Positions 51,301-58,132 of a stretch of 64,000 bases of DNA are shown piece by piece. The stretch is from positions 1-64,000 of the forward strand of contig JAGYJE010000012.1 in the NCBI GenBank assembly GCA_018402305.1, given 5' to 3'. The first letter of the stretch is position 1. Each line of letters begins with the position of its first letter. The stretch comes from Puniceicoccaceae bacterium (GTDB lineage Bacteria > Verrucomicrobiota > Verrucomicrobiia > Opitutales > Coraliomargaritaceae). Both the position numbers and the translations under genes were made by a program. The notes beneath the pieces were generated by a model, which was not told the origin of the DNA, ran no database searches, and saw nothing but the letters and a program-made list of their open reading frames with translations.

Positions 51301-54300
51301 TGCTCAAACTGTGACTACACCAGTCGCGGCACAGAGCGATTTGATCACGCTGGCGGGCAATGGCCCCATTGTTGTTCAACTAATTGCCGGGAACCTGATC
51401 TTAAACGACGGCACCGCAGCTCCCAATGATACCGCCGTTTCTGCACACGGCTCTGGCAACATTCTTCTGCAAACCCTCGATGGAAACCTCACCGCCAGTG
51501 CGGATGTGCTATCGGGTAGCGGTCACATCTCCCTGCTCGCGACGGGTGCTGTGCTTCTCGCTGACGACGTCTCGATCACCAGCGCAGGTCTTGGCTCGCT
51601 CACTATTGTCTCGGATAACAGCACCTTGACCCAAAATGCAGGGGGCACCCTCACGGCTGTAGATGGAGCCGTTATCCTTGAAGCCAATGGCGACATTCGC
51701 ATTGCCGGGATCACGACCACGGGTAATGTCGGTGTTGTCTCCAACACCGGCTCGGTGATCAATAATGAAGCCGCGCGCAGCACTATCGGGGCAAATGATC
51801 TGCGGTTGAGTGCCGGTGCCGCTATCGGCAGTGGCAACAACCCCATTGAAATTGATGTGGCTGCCGTCTCTGCCGTCGCCCTGGCCGGGGGCATCTTCCT
51901 TAGTGAGGTGGATGCGATCGAGGTGACCGCGACTGCAGCGGAGACCTCGGTCGTTTCCATGGACGCATCCACTGAGCTCAAGACGCTTGCGCCCCAGTCA
52001 GGCCTTGCCGCCGCGGATAGTGGCTCCATCGCCCTGGTTAATGGGGCGGGTGATATCACTGTTGTCGCTGAGAATACTGTCACAACCGCGGCCAACGGGC
52101 ACATTCTTCTGGATGCGGCGAATGATTTAATTATCAACGCCAATAGCTCCACGGACGCGGGTAGCATTACGCTCCGTGCCGGAAATGATTTTAACCTGGC
52201 CGCTGGAATCACCTCCACCACCGGAGTAGATGGTGAAATCCATGTCATGGCGGGCGGTCTTCTGACCGCCGCTGCCAACTCCCGCTTCATCAATCAAACC
52301 GGCTCCGTCGTGCTGACGGCAGAGGAGGCCATAACCGTCGGGGGCGTGCGATCGAGTGGGGCGGTTCTTGTCTCAAGCGCGAATGCTTCTATTTTGGGCG
52401 CAGGTTCAGATGCCTTCGAACGCGAAATCATAGGCAGCCAACTCTTGCTCAGCGCCGCGAACGGAAGCGTCGGCTCCGCTGGGGTCGGCCAAACGCTGCG
52501 CACCGAGGTCGCACGCGCCGTCGCGGAATCCCTCGATGGGGTTTACCTGACCAATGCCGCGGCCCTGCGGGTTGATTCGGTGACGGTTGCCTACCAAACA
52601 GTGAACGCTGATGGTAGCCTCGCAGCCGAGTCCTCGCTTAACGCGACCGGAGCGTTCACGGCGACCGCGGCCCAACGTGAAATCCGCCTAACCGTAGAGA
52701 GCGAAAATCTCACCCTGGGGCAACTTTCCGCAGAATCCGTTTACGTTAACGTGCTGGCGGGTTCGATTCGTGACGGGGCATACACCACGACGCACGTTGT
52801 AGCCTCTGAAGCTGAACTCATCGCCGCCAACTCCATCGGTGCCGCCGGTGCCGGTAGACTGGATACTCAAATCGATACCTTGGCCGCGTCTGCCGGGAGC
52901 ACCGTTGGCAGCTCCATCTTCCTCTCCGATAATTCGGATCTAACTATCGGCGCCGTCGGTGGCACCAACGGCGCGACGGCCGAGAATGGTGTTTTCATTG
53001 AGGCGGATGGTCACCTTGTTCTGAACGAGGCCTTTACTGCGACCTCGGGTAATGGGCTGCTTCAGGCGCTCGCGGGGGACCTGACGGTGAATGCAGCCGT
53101 GACTGCAGGCACACACCTGAGCTTGCTTGCGGATGGCAGCATCTTCCTGAACAACGACCTCTCTGCCGGAGGGGCGCTCGACATCGCCGTAACCAACGGC
53201 GCGGTCGCCATGCTCGACGGGATCACCGCCATCGCTACGGGGAACGCTCGCATCACTGCGGCCACTTCGATTCTGTTGGGCGGGTTGAGTGCCGCTAACA
53301 TTCGTCTGGATGCGGGCACTTGGATCGATACGGCAGGGGCCAGCCATACCGACTTGTCCGCGAACACGGTGCAGTTGACCGCCGGTAGCTTCATCGGACA
53401 GGCCCAAGGGCTCGCCAACGGACCCCTGCAAACCAGTATCAACTCAATCGCCGCAACTGCGGAGACCGGCAGCCTCTACCTTTCCAATGATAAGTCGCTT
53501 TCTGTGGCCGCAGTCTCGGCGATCGACGTGAATCGTGTGCGGATTGACAATACAGCTCCGGTGCAGGCAGGTGCCGCCCTGGCTGGTATTGGTGCGAATC
53601 AATTCGGCAAAGTCGTGGCCGACGGCAATCTCACGATTGACGCGGCGCTCACTGCCGAAAATGACGACCTGCTCCTGCAGGCACTTTCGGGTGACCTGAC
53701 CGTGAATGTTGCGGTGACCGCGGGTGACAACGCCAGCCTCTTGTCCAGCGCGGGCATTCGTCTGAGCGAGGATGCATTGCTGGATGTGGAGGGCTCGCTC
53801 GACATTCAGGCCTTTGCGGGGGCCTTCACCATGGCGGATGGCGCCGTCGTGGATGCGTCCGGTAATTTGCGGGTGCTGGCTTCTGGAGATATGCGCCTGG
53901 GTGGTATCTCTGCCGCCAATGCCTACCTCAGCACCGGGGGTGCCCTCACCGACAATGGCGATGCCCACACAGATCTGATCGCAAACCAAGTCCAGTTGAT
54001 CGCGACAGGCTCCATCGGTGAAGCAGCCGGGACGAATTTTGGCCTCATGGATATTACGGCTGCCGCGCTGGCCGTGCAGTCGGGTGGGGCCGTCTTCATT
54101 GATGACAGCAGCGCCCTCGGGCTGACCACCGTTGCCCCGATCAATGTGCTTCGTATCGGCTTGGACAGCTCCAGCTCGCTCCAAAGCGGCATCAGCCTGT
54201 CGGGTCTGACTGCGGCGGGGGCGGTTGTTCTGACCGCTGAAGGCTCCCTCACCATCGACCAAGCAGTCTCCACGTCGACAGCTTCCAATGTTCTCCTTGA

Positions 54301-57300
54301 GGCACGTGCCGACGCCAGCGATCTGCTGATCAGCGCGCCTGTCTCCTCAGCGGGTGGCAATCTCTCACTCGTCGCGGGCCGTGATCTGACACTCTCCGGC
54401 ACGGCCGACGTCAGCGTATCCGCCGCCTCCGGCACAATCGACCTGCAGGCCCGCCTGGGTAGCATCGACCAAGCCGCCGCCCTGAGTATTCAAACGATCA
54501 ATGCCAACATCCTCCTGCAAGCTGCGGGCGATGTTTCTCTCGGGCAAATCGATGCCGGGAGCGCTTCGGTGGGTATTATCGGCGCGTCGGGTTCGATCCT
54601 GGACAACAAGGATCGCACCGCCAACACGCCAAATAATATTACAGCCGATGCGCTCACCCTCATCGCGGGTGGGAATATCGGGCTCGTCGGTGAGGCTATC
54701 GACAATGCCATCGAAATTCGGGTCAATACGCTCTCTGCTACCTCGACTGTCGATGGTTCCATCCATCTCCGCGAGTTTGATAGCTTGCTCATCGATACTG
54801 TAGCCTCTTTCGCGGTCAATCGTGTGTCCACCGACAACACCACCAGCACCACCCTGACTACCATGGAAGCCCGGTCGGATGTGCGCACCGCAGGCAATGG
54901 TCATGTTATCCTTCGTAGTGTCGGTTCGATGACGCTAAATGGAGGTCTCGCCGGTCCCAACGCAACCACCGCGGTCGCTGCCGCCGGTAGTGGCAACGTC
55001 CTCATCGAGGCACTCGCTATCAACGGAAATGTTCTGGCCAATGCGGCGGTCCTTTCCGAAGCGGGAAGTATTTCCTTGCTCGCCGGCCGGGGCATCACCC
55101 TCGCGGGGGACGCGAATCTGATCGTTGCCGGCGGTGTTGGAACCATCGACCTGGATGCGGCGCGGGGTGATATCACCCAATCCGCCTCCCTGCGGGCCGA
55201 AACCGCCGGGGGGAATATTCTTTTCCGCGCCCGCGACAACGTTCAGCTGGGCTTGCTCGATACGAGCAATGACGCCGGCCAATCGACCTGGGGTCGTATC
55301 GGCGTAATCGCCTCCACCGGATCCATCACCGATGCCAAAGTGCGCAGCGAAACGTCCGTCAATATTCTTGCATCGGCCGCTAACCTGACCGCGGCGGGCT
55401 CTATCGGGATTTTGGGCTCGGGGGTCGATAATGCTGTCGAAACGGACGTCCTCACGCTGGCCGCCGAGACCACTGCCAACGGAAGCCTGAACATTCGCCA
55501 ATCTGCGGGTCTGTCAATTGATACAGTCGCGAGCTTCACCGTCAATCGGGTGGCTGCGGACGCCACCACGGGAACCAGCTCCACGACGGTCGACGCCCGT
55601 TCGGACCTCCGCACCGGAGGTGATGGCGCGATCGTCCTCAAAGTGAATACCGGCGACCTCACCCTTAATGGCGGGCTCACCGGTGCGGGTGCCAATGAAG
55701 CAATCGTGGCTGGCGGCTCAGGTGGTATCCGCTTGGAAACCGTGACGGGATCCATCATGGTGAACGCGGACGTTCTTGGAGGCACGGGCTTGATCACTGT
55801 ATTCGCAAGGGAAAATATCGGGCTGGCCGCAGAGGTGAACCTCATGACCGCCGCCGATACATCCATTAAGGCCATGTTCGGTAGCTTGACGGTGGCTGGC
55901 ACCGCCGCGGTGGAAGCGACTGCTGCCTCAATTCGTCTGTCTTCCGCGCTTGACCTGACCATCGGCAACCTGACGGCGACCCATGTTTCTTTGATCTCCG
56001 GGGGTGACATCCTGAACGCCGCCGGTAGCAGCAAGAATGTCAGCGCAAATAATCTGCGTATTGCCGCAGCAGGCTCACTCGGCCTCAATGGCCGACACCT
56101 GACTTCTAATATCGACCAGTTGAGTGGATTTTCCGCGACGGGCTCGATCTTTATTACCGAGGAGAATACCGTCACGGTGACAGCTGTTGAGGTTACCGTC
56201 TCTGAATTGCTCATCGATGCGACCGCTACCACGACTACCGACTCGGCCCAGCCCGACCTTGGCACTGGCCTGAATGGGGACATCTACCTGATCGCCACAC
56301 TCGGTAACATCACCCTCAAAGACGGCGGCGGTGCGGCCGGTGAAACGGTGAATGCCAACGGCAGCGGAGCCATTGTCATTCAAGCCCTGGCGGGCACGCT
56401 AACGGCCGAGGCGAGCATCCTGTCTTCGACCGGATCGATCGCCTTGCAAGGTGCCGGTATTTCCTTCGCCGGCACCATTGGCACAGATGCCACAATTAAC
56501 CTGGTCGCTACGGATGGGGGAATTTTCCATAGTGAGACCGCTGCCTCAATCGACGCTGGCTCCGGCGCGCTCACCCTCAACGCAACCGACGGGATCGGTC
56601 GCACCGGCAGCGGTGCACTGAGCTTGGAGACCTCCGCTTTGACGATCAATAATTCGGTCGCGGGTAATATTTACGTTAACGTGCTCTCGGCTGCGACCAT
56701 CGAGGGTATCGCCATGGCGGGTCGTGGGGATCTTTACCTTAACCAACCCGATCATGCGGTGTCCCTGAACGGGGCTATCAACCTGGAGGATGGCCGCCTT
56801 GTTCTCCAAACTGGCGAGGTCATGACGGTTGCTGCTGATCTGACGGTTGGGGGAGATATCCGCCTGACCAGTGACAGCATCTCAGTGACTGCCGGCGTTT
56901 CGCTGGATGCCACTGGCGACATCCTTCTGCGCGCACGAAATGCCATTGCCTTTGGTGTCGGTAGCAGCGCGGTCGCAGGGGATTCCCTGGCAGTGCTCGC
57001 CGGTGCTGATCTGAGTGTGGCCTCCCTGACCGCAGGCGATCGGATGGATCTGCGGGCTGCCGGTTCTATTTTGCGTGTGGATGGTTCTCTCGAAGCCCCA
57101 TTTATGCGGCTCGTTGCCAATACGGGTTCTCTCGGTGCCGCAGGTGAGGAATTGCTGCTCGCTGCCGATCGACTCGATGTCTCTTCGGCCACCGGCCTCT
57201 ACCTGATCCAGCAGGGCGATGTGACCATCGGCCGGGCTGGCCTGCTCGCAACTGCCGCCAGTGGCGAGACCATTTCGCTGGCCGTTCAAAGCGGAAAACT

Positions 57301-58132
57301 CACCTCCACTCAAGGTGATATGCGCTTCGACGGTGGCGGCACCTTCCTTATCGATGTTGCTGGAGAGTTACGCCTCGGCTCTGCCGTGGTCGCCGAGGAT
57401 GGGGACATTACCATTGATACCAATCAGCTCAGCCTCAGTGAATCTGCCAGTGGCGTTATCCTTCAGGCAACAAACGGACGCGTTACGATCACCTCCGTTT
57501 CCGGTATTGGCGCAGCGAGCGGTAGCCAAGCAGAGGTGTCTGTCGCGGCGAATGAACTGACGGCCACCTCGGATAGTGGTAGCATTCATCTCACGCTTGA
57601 GCAGGCGACCACCCTGATCGGTCAGGGTGTGCAAATCAACGAGGGTGCGGGAATTCTCAATATTCGCTCCAACTCCGGCGACCTCACAGTCGATGCCCCG
57701 ATCCAGCAAATGGGCAGTGGCGGAATTGAGCTCGAAGTTTTCAACGGCAATCTCTGGATCAACGATCGGATCCGCCAAAATAGTGGAGGGTCCCTCAGCG
57801 CCCGCGTCTATGAGGGCCACCTGACCATGGACGCCAGCGCCCGGATCGAAACAACCAGCGGCGCCATGGATCTGCGTGCCGCGTCAAATGTATGGCTCTC
57901 CCGTGTAGAATCAACCAGTGGGCTGATCTCCGTTCGCAGCGATAGCGAGTCGGTCCGCCGGCTCACAGGGCTCTCCACTGGCTTTGCTAACATTGTTTCG
58001 TCCGCCCGCCCAACCGTTGTGGTCGCCAAGGAAGCACGCTTCTCGCTCGATACCAACTCTGTCTTGGTCAACGGCTTTAACTTTAACCGCTTGTCCGGTG
58101 ATGCGCTGATCACTATCTCGCTAAGATTTTAA
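39374..58132 (+). CDS. Giant beta-helix adhesin-like protein (giant B), LEPR-XLL type N-terminus
   Basis: 6252 residues, complete. The ATG at 39374 is the natural start because a LEPR-XLL-type motif (LESRILLSA) follows at residues 17-25; such motifs mark the N-termini of giant secreted proteins in PVC bacteria. Residues ~28-120 are a low-complexity Gly/Met-, Gln- and Pro-rich linker with the only cysteine I noticed (residue ~88). Residues ~320-1915 and ~3150-6252 are beta-strand repeats of filamentous-haemagglutinin type, with about 20 copies of an 'A/G-x-I-G ... V-x-x-L-x-A ... G-x-I-x-(L/I)' cassette. Residues ~1925-3140 are an array of ~100-residue modules shared with giant A. The protein ends in ...SLRF. 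A long, rigid surface fibre is the likely form. The stop overlaps the next gene by one base (TAATG), suggesting translational coupling. There is no enzymatic domain and no TpsA-type secretion domain that I can recognise. Confidence 0.9.
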   Translation: MPAFPKQTSSRFTIEGLESRILLSAVPLGAGMGAGMGAGMDDGMDPSADSAMGTGLDAGQMTASYEIQYITEDAQGAQGAQGFEDACETQGEAPLWEGAQPLAQPQPLAQPQADLESSALSPAGDQLLASGALRLSEGAVLNAAGEFLQAIESGMTLVASEIHVADGTVLSSVAFRAEQITLGAVTWSGANRIDAAELFIDGAQAALPGATLQLSPGADEAPIYLGQSADGDAFTLDSQALSRLSDAGFAHLTIGRATGSHLFMIDGLAYEGDLTLQAPLGDGSFNILSEVSHRGGTLNYIGTGNTQFTSADTLTEAVPVAVDDSVELVYTVDNENTIRIDTTAGGNAGGADISITGDVRGSDEAGGGTLILNAGTDGTILIGGNIGTSKALEKIVIENAAEVIIEGNIQLQGLQIVNGAGDVILGTDASNFVNVEGLDSQSGEFLVRTAGSITVQGDFEMVNGDATFDITGSSGTRQLWIKGEVGVDAGDLLIERANRVLVSNNLSVSGTFSQLVGLDTTRFESNVSAGSMDLRAHNQIRFEGGLQLLSGDLTLVTNNIDFRGGNASVSGAFNQANESISEAFFRPSSADVEMNIGSPQGAGSLFTFSATDIAALENGWSSITFGYETGATNLARIGSATFLDAVTIHAGSTLVNGPLGARTSLTMNAATGDMTFTNGAQTSVVNEQLGNLWQESAITMTAAAGDILFSNGAFTAIRNTANPVGGTPASTITMTATVGAIRDDSASPGFQEARDLRLTAGGAISLYTRTDNIWAESTVAGAIEIFELDGLRIHSAITQDGPIGFDTGGLTRVDLAQSRTDHADNAIAISALGSILVGEIFAGVEGAVTLSAEDAIARIDGLADADHRIVGDLLTMLAESGIGAVAAPLLIRSNGLDAENLSGGDIRITHDAERDALNARLHNASTGQGDLISLDVLGADLVLTEMSNLSDGGSYLDVVGDILLDGSLDSQAGAVRVSATGTAEMAAASSIQSGGGDVELRAGQGIVMAADAAVLSGGGQIILSAQTSALIGIVDARDDATTPGAQSTWGDVAILAGSWLRDHAASSAVNIHANQLHLSAESGIGQVPDQGDERTIEVDAALLAAVLGSSGDLALHAIADLVTGVPETFAFDRLAANGDISSGTLGVDPLGGVLNGNTTAGVIRLSAAGTLTLKSNELVANSSAISTAGAGNVVLLANALVVEDAILSNGGSISADSTNDLTVGPGAAVRTSALGTMALRSSAGSILAAADSAFTVSDTAIVLSAHNSIELGTVSAPGGAVGLSATNGSLRAAASGESSGNDARTVVTADTLAIVAGGQVNGPTGSEQRFRVSVDTISLTGGSGSDYRVDNDQDLLIDTTSASAEVFDGLLVSSVLGVSAQSDFALSGGGHVDLNVEGNLTLAPGRSLSTTAAGTIDLQVSGAMTMGARSLVESENGDLNITAGASIAVARIASSEGAIRVESENGVLMDSDPDETTVVDFATAGHLELIALNGIGVNAGDRETLQVAIGSLRAVTTEGGIFIGSANAFTIREAVASGSLAPIVMTSAGSLTLTGNVEATGDLVLRGELGFIQEADAAIIGGQDVALQSGVDMTLARVETANAVALEVAGSLMGYAEPVEAAIAAEALLLNQVGSVGTALQPLHTDVDRLAAEVTAGALALVNEGDLTIGPVLVETIPVGTADTLPLSARSQSGDRVAVTGTGTGVFIEVDGSLTTESVSEASIETAAGLPLLLETSAGQTWNGRFSLGDGAVTLRAGGAITLDAAATFSSADASILIETEATFTLAENSVLSRGSGPLLIDAAGDFTLDSQITGTGHAALLAGNFILVGAANRLQATDLLLSSAQGIASASQALVTDVDRLAARTGAAGLYLENSGALTIGNLGFSLVSLAPGALEKTAFSGFLGGVVTAQGGAIQIENAGAVTVDPIAASVEALPGSDFAFSILSDTAGSAGNGLGVFIVRDDSEATPLSSEYSEEDRSLLIYVENGVNTLGEILDLINEHPEFPGQAVLSGGLADGSTVFDVPALESTAFLAAGGSEDGIRSEVTGVLSGGADSVASSAQLLIPDSFFTIRITAEEAGAAINNATVRLLNEGPLEVADGGRLNPGTDAAVIEWDGESALEIYVNFGFTTVGTVVDRINEQVGIPFSAELGGTFDSDSLSVVLGDAPVLMESNLLASANLRPVGPNNDFEVTASGSGPLFNGIRFVFLDDGTVPDAGAEAAFDPINNVMTLRIQSGVTTANQIVAALNLEGTFAAEIVAEVDSLNTGNGAVQAQRFLTTGGSVAVRASASLRMVGSDNDVLLTAEDLGDDFNGIEIRTLGDSSAAPGSVDVDYDSELKRLTLTVNPLFTSAAQVVDAVNAAAVPFTAASNGSGTFALVQYPVSSGGTGEVARAEWIAAGDQNDFEIVANSASTALINTRVFLIDDGSIANGSATATYLSGPRHLIVNLQSGVTTANDVLAAINDASIPMTATLLSGNDGTGVYQLNAAAFAGGINAISAATSFSLPSSVALTLTADEGGVGANGIEFALAIDPSLGANAASVDWFEVGGKRLLQLRVDDATTEWSVIADALAADANSPFTLSGDLSTAVGSLATTDGASNEGRINLAASGAISLRGRVESQTGAVQLITTGGSSADLTFDSETARIAAIDGVNLEIAGSFANLASVEAPLVRVFGESPLALTTGSQSLVSTESVHFLSGGDLTITGEGLAILDGFDREQSARFEAGNDLTVDAAIRTVAASIDADGSIFTIFKAELDGEGNPLSASRPVAIEADNGNYNVYVLPDVATHANIIDAINALEMNELPVFFANLGRQDGTLAIGEHAFFITSLTDAVIQNVSISFADLEAAPVLASFAGSTLTLLLNAADAATVEDVLQALNGLGAFAATTSTVDTSSFLRGEAARNFQSDYSLEVIADAEQTEAVILDEADNTFSLSALPGTATRLDLLNALIDTGLFAGSVPNLDARLNVGDFTFYLNSGAALASVNVQVGFVEAGTVEANFDEDSGALELTLNNVDAASGQDLRDALEALDFIVYSLDSDLSGVVDPQSAVADLEVIPADTREAVLTLENTLSVSFPVGSEGVFADVLFEVEGMLIALNWLTPSVGFDYTTTTFEDSLSSVISDDTESASASLSYGAQGVFGSATLTVDGVAIAIAARSAGLSLAAGNDLRITSSGLLGGGTLDLEAGNALAIAGSIEGGPIDLLAENSITQSGSIEAVGTGAISLVSRGGAIEMSGSASTISASGPVFYQAEGAIEIVSIASSGAARIDLVSGSAISDALANENLNLSTAGFIALTAQSGIGATGSAAINTRSGSVQLRNFGDSGDVVVAESAAGEALSISGLRQNAVSGWSILSAAQGDVRFAGPVFHASDGALWVQADSSIIVESAAPITLNGGLLTFLAGDSIDLRANLGTAGGDAWLEAGSGSLEMLADTTLDTGAGNGFLSAETDVTLAQVRASGSLRIASDSGSVLRAALNERTNVLATNLQLYAGVAVGGLAASEGALITEVSLLNATAASGVLAIRERDGLAIGDSSVTVAFAEAARSHGSDSFEGSQWTQAGLGDSVLRVGGALEIQTSANASPTLVVAGNLLVDVAGDVTVDGAVELTSGSLQWLSGSDFTLNANLVVAGGTARLDSEGNFTQAAAASITVTDANAVIESGADLTVGSIDLGSGHLVLDAFAGIVQQSDQLIEATQIRLSAGGAIASASDPVTFDAARISAVAGDSIFLKAANSLRVDTVGAIDVDTVTLLGAIGAAYTVAAQSDLTSTANNGSIVLLLDAGDLTLNGGLAGSSENTAVSAHGSGNVLLDTPGALVANADVRSADGHISLVAEGDLTLNETADVITSAALTVYLSSQTGSITMADDSFIRSRGGDIVLQAAQNITLGSVATSGSVALLATAGSILDGGETYPDVEADGLLLSAGSAIGTSMDALEISVNTISARAANGGIFIREDDGLIVDDVTVSVERVDAAAQTVTTPVAAQSDLITLAGNGPIVVQLIAGNLILNDGTAAPNDTAVSAHGSGNILLQTLDGNLTASADVLSGSGHISLLATGAVLLADDVSITSAGLGSLTIVSDNSTLTQNAGGTLTAVDGAVILEANGDIRIAGITTTGNVGVVSNTGSVINNEAARSTIGANDLRLSAGAAIGSGNNPIEIDVAAVSAVALAGGIFLSEVDAIEVTATAAETSVVSMDASTELKTLAPQSGLAAADSGSIALVNGAGDITVVAENTVTTAANGHILLDAANDLIINANSSTDAGSITLRAGNDFNLAAGITSTTGVDGEIHVMAGGLLTAAANSRFINQTGSVVLTAEEAITVGGVRSSGAVLVSSANASILGAGSDAFEREIIGSQLLLSAANGSVGSAGVGQTLRTEVARAVAESLDGVYLTNAAALRVDSVTVAYQTVNADGSLAAESSLNATGAFTATAAQREIRLTVESENLTLGQLSAESVYVNVLAGSIRDGAYTTTHVVASEAELIAANSIGAAGAGRLDTQIDTLAASAGSTVGSSIFLSDNSDLTIGAVGGTNGATAENGVFIEADGHLVLNEAFTATSGNGLLQALAGDLTVNAAVTAGTHLSLLADGSIFLNNDLSAGGALDIAVTNGAVAMLDGITAIATGNARITAATSILLGGLSAANIRLDAGTWIDTAGASHTDLSANTVQLTAGSFIGQAQGLANGPLQTSINSIAATAETGSLYLSNDKSLSVAAVSAIDVNRVRIDNTAPVQAGAALAGIGANQFGKVVADGNLTIDAALTAENDDLLLQALSGDLTVNVAVTAGDNASLLSSAGIRLSEDALLDVEGSLDIQAFAGAFTMADGAVVDASGNLRVLASGDMRLGGISAANAYLSTGGALTDNGDAHTDLIANQVQLIATGSIGEAAGTNFGLMDITAAALAVQSGGAVFIDDSSALGLTTVAPINVLRIGLDSSSSLQSGISLSGLTAAGAVVLTAEGSLTIDQAVSTSTASNVLLEARADASDLLISAPVSSAGGNLSLVAGRDLTLSGTADVSVSAASGTIDLQARLGSIDQAAALSIQTINANILLQAAGDVSLGQIDAGSASVGIIGASGSILDNKDRTANTPNNITADALTLIAGGNIGLVGEAIDNAIEIRVNTLSATSTVDGSIHLREFDSLLIDTVASFAVNRVSTDNTTSTTLTTMEARSDVRTAGNGHVILRSVGSMTLNGGLAGPNATTAVAAAGSGNVLIEALAINGNVLANAAVLSEAGSISLLAGRGITLAGDANLIVAGGVGTIDLDAARGDITQSASLRAETAGGNILFRARDNVQLGLLDTSNDAGQSTWGRIGVIASTGSITDAKVRSETSVNILASAANLTAAGSIGILGSGVDNAVETDVLTLAAETTANGSLNIRQSAGLSIDTVASFTVNRVAADATTGTSSTTVDARSDLRTGGDGAIVLKVNTGDLTLNGGLTGAGANEAIVAGGSGGIRLETVTGSIMVNADVLGGTGLITVFARENIGLAAEVNLMTAADTSIKAMFGSLTVAGTAAVEATAASIRLSSALDLTIGNLTATHVSLISGGDILNAAGSSKNVSANNLRIAAAGSLGLNGRHLTSNIDQLSGFSATGSIFITEENTVTVTAVEVTVSELLIDATATTTTDSAQPDLGTGLNGDIYLIATLGNITLKDGGGAAGETVNANGSGAIVIQALAGTLTAEASILSSTGSIALQGAGISFAGTIGTDATINLVATDGGIFHSETAASIDAGSGALTLNATDGIGRTGSGALSLETSALTINNSVAGNIYVNVLSAATIEGIAMAGRGDLYLNQPDHAVSLNGAINLEDGRLVLQTGEVMTVAADLTVGGDIRLTSDSISVTAGVSLDATGDILLRARNAIAFGVGSSAVAGDSLAVLAGADLSVASLTAGDRMDLRAAGSILRVDGSLEAPFMRLVANTGSLGAAGEELLLAADRLDVSSATGLYLIQQGDVTIGRAGLLATAASGETISLAVQSGKLTSTQGDMRFDGGGTFLIDVAGELRLGSAVVAEDGDITIDTNQLSLSESASGVILQATNGRVTITSVSGIGAASGSQAEVSVAANELTATSDSGSIHLTLEQATTLIGQGVQINEGAGILNIRSNSGDLTVDAPIQQMGSGGIELEVFNGNLWINDRIRQNSGGSLSARVYEGHLTMDASARIETTSGAMDLRAASNVWLSRVESTSGLISVRSDSESVRRLTGLSTGFANIVSSARPTVVVAKEARFSLDTNSVLVNGFNFNRLSGDALITISLRF
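39404..39448 (+). other. LEPR-XLL-type motif at the N-terminus of giant B
   Basis: Residues 11-25 read RFTIEGLESRILLSA. The family consensus has LEPR-x-LL; here the proline is serine. In this family the motif sits at the very N-terminus of very long repeat proteins and is thought to relate to export or anchoring, although its mechanism is not established. Confidence 0.7.
39458..39505 (+). repeat. 12-base in-frame tandem repeat (Gly-Ala-Gly-Met)
   Basis: GGTGCCGGTATG occurs three times without change at 39458, 39470 and 39482. A diverged fourth unit (GATGACGGGATG) follows. It encodes Gly-Ala-Gly-Met repeats in the N-terminal linker of giant B. Confidence 0.95.
39593..39619 (+). repeat. 9-base in-frame tandem repeat (Ala-Gln-Gly)
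   Basis: GCGCAGGGT occurs at 39593 and 39602, and GCGCAGGGC at 39611. It encodes three Ala-Gln-Gly units in the N-terminal linker of giant B. Confidence 0.95.
39671..39709 (+). repeat. 18-base in-frame tandem repeat (Gln-Pro-Leu-Ala-Gln-Pro)
   Basis: CAGCCCTTGGCTCAGCCC at 39671 is repeated with one base change at 39689, followed by a partial unit. It encodes Gln-Pro-Leu-Ala-Gln-Pro repeats. It is the third distinct microsatellite within 260 bases of the same linker. Confidence 0.9.
45150..48800 (+). repeat. Beta-module array in giant B, shared with giant A
   Basis: Eight or nine units of about 95-115 residues interrupt the beta-helix. Typical units start near 45180, 45540, 45900, 46240, 46555, 46885 and 47590. 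The clearest have (S/P/A)-D-(N)-D-(F/V)-x-(V/L)-x-A, a F-N-G-I turn, a short acidic variable stretch, L-x-(V/L)-x-(V/I)-x-S/P-G-V-T-T-A and a helix ending A-A-(I/L)-N. Units at 45930-46160, 46250-46500 and 46560-46830 are close to each other. After the array the beta-helix resumes with a segment naming no known domain. Confidence 0.6.
49250..57700 (+). repeat. Long beta-helix cassette array of giant B
   Basis: The cassette signature (L-x-L-x-A-x-x-x-I-G, then V-x-x-(L/I)-x-A, then G-x-(I/L)-x-(L/I)-x-x-x-x-x-L-x-(I/V)) recurs near 49260, 49840, 50475, 51145, 51800, 52445, 52815, 53370, 53990, 54650, 55385, 56055, 56575, 57115 and 57485. Earlier copies lie near 42605, 43300, 43840, 44255 and 44890. 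In the regular part the period is about 550-740 bases. Copies at 54650 and 55385 are the most alike, sharing a VASF(A/T)VNRV strand and an ARSD(V/L)RT strand. Such cassettes are known from filamentous-haemagglutinin-like proteins. Confidence 0.75.
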
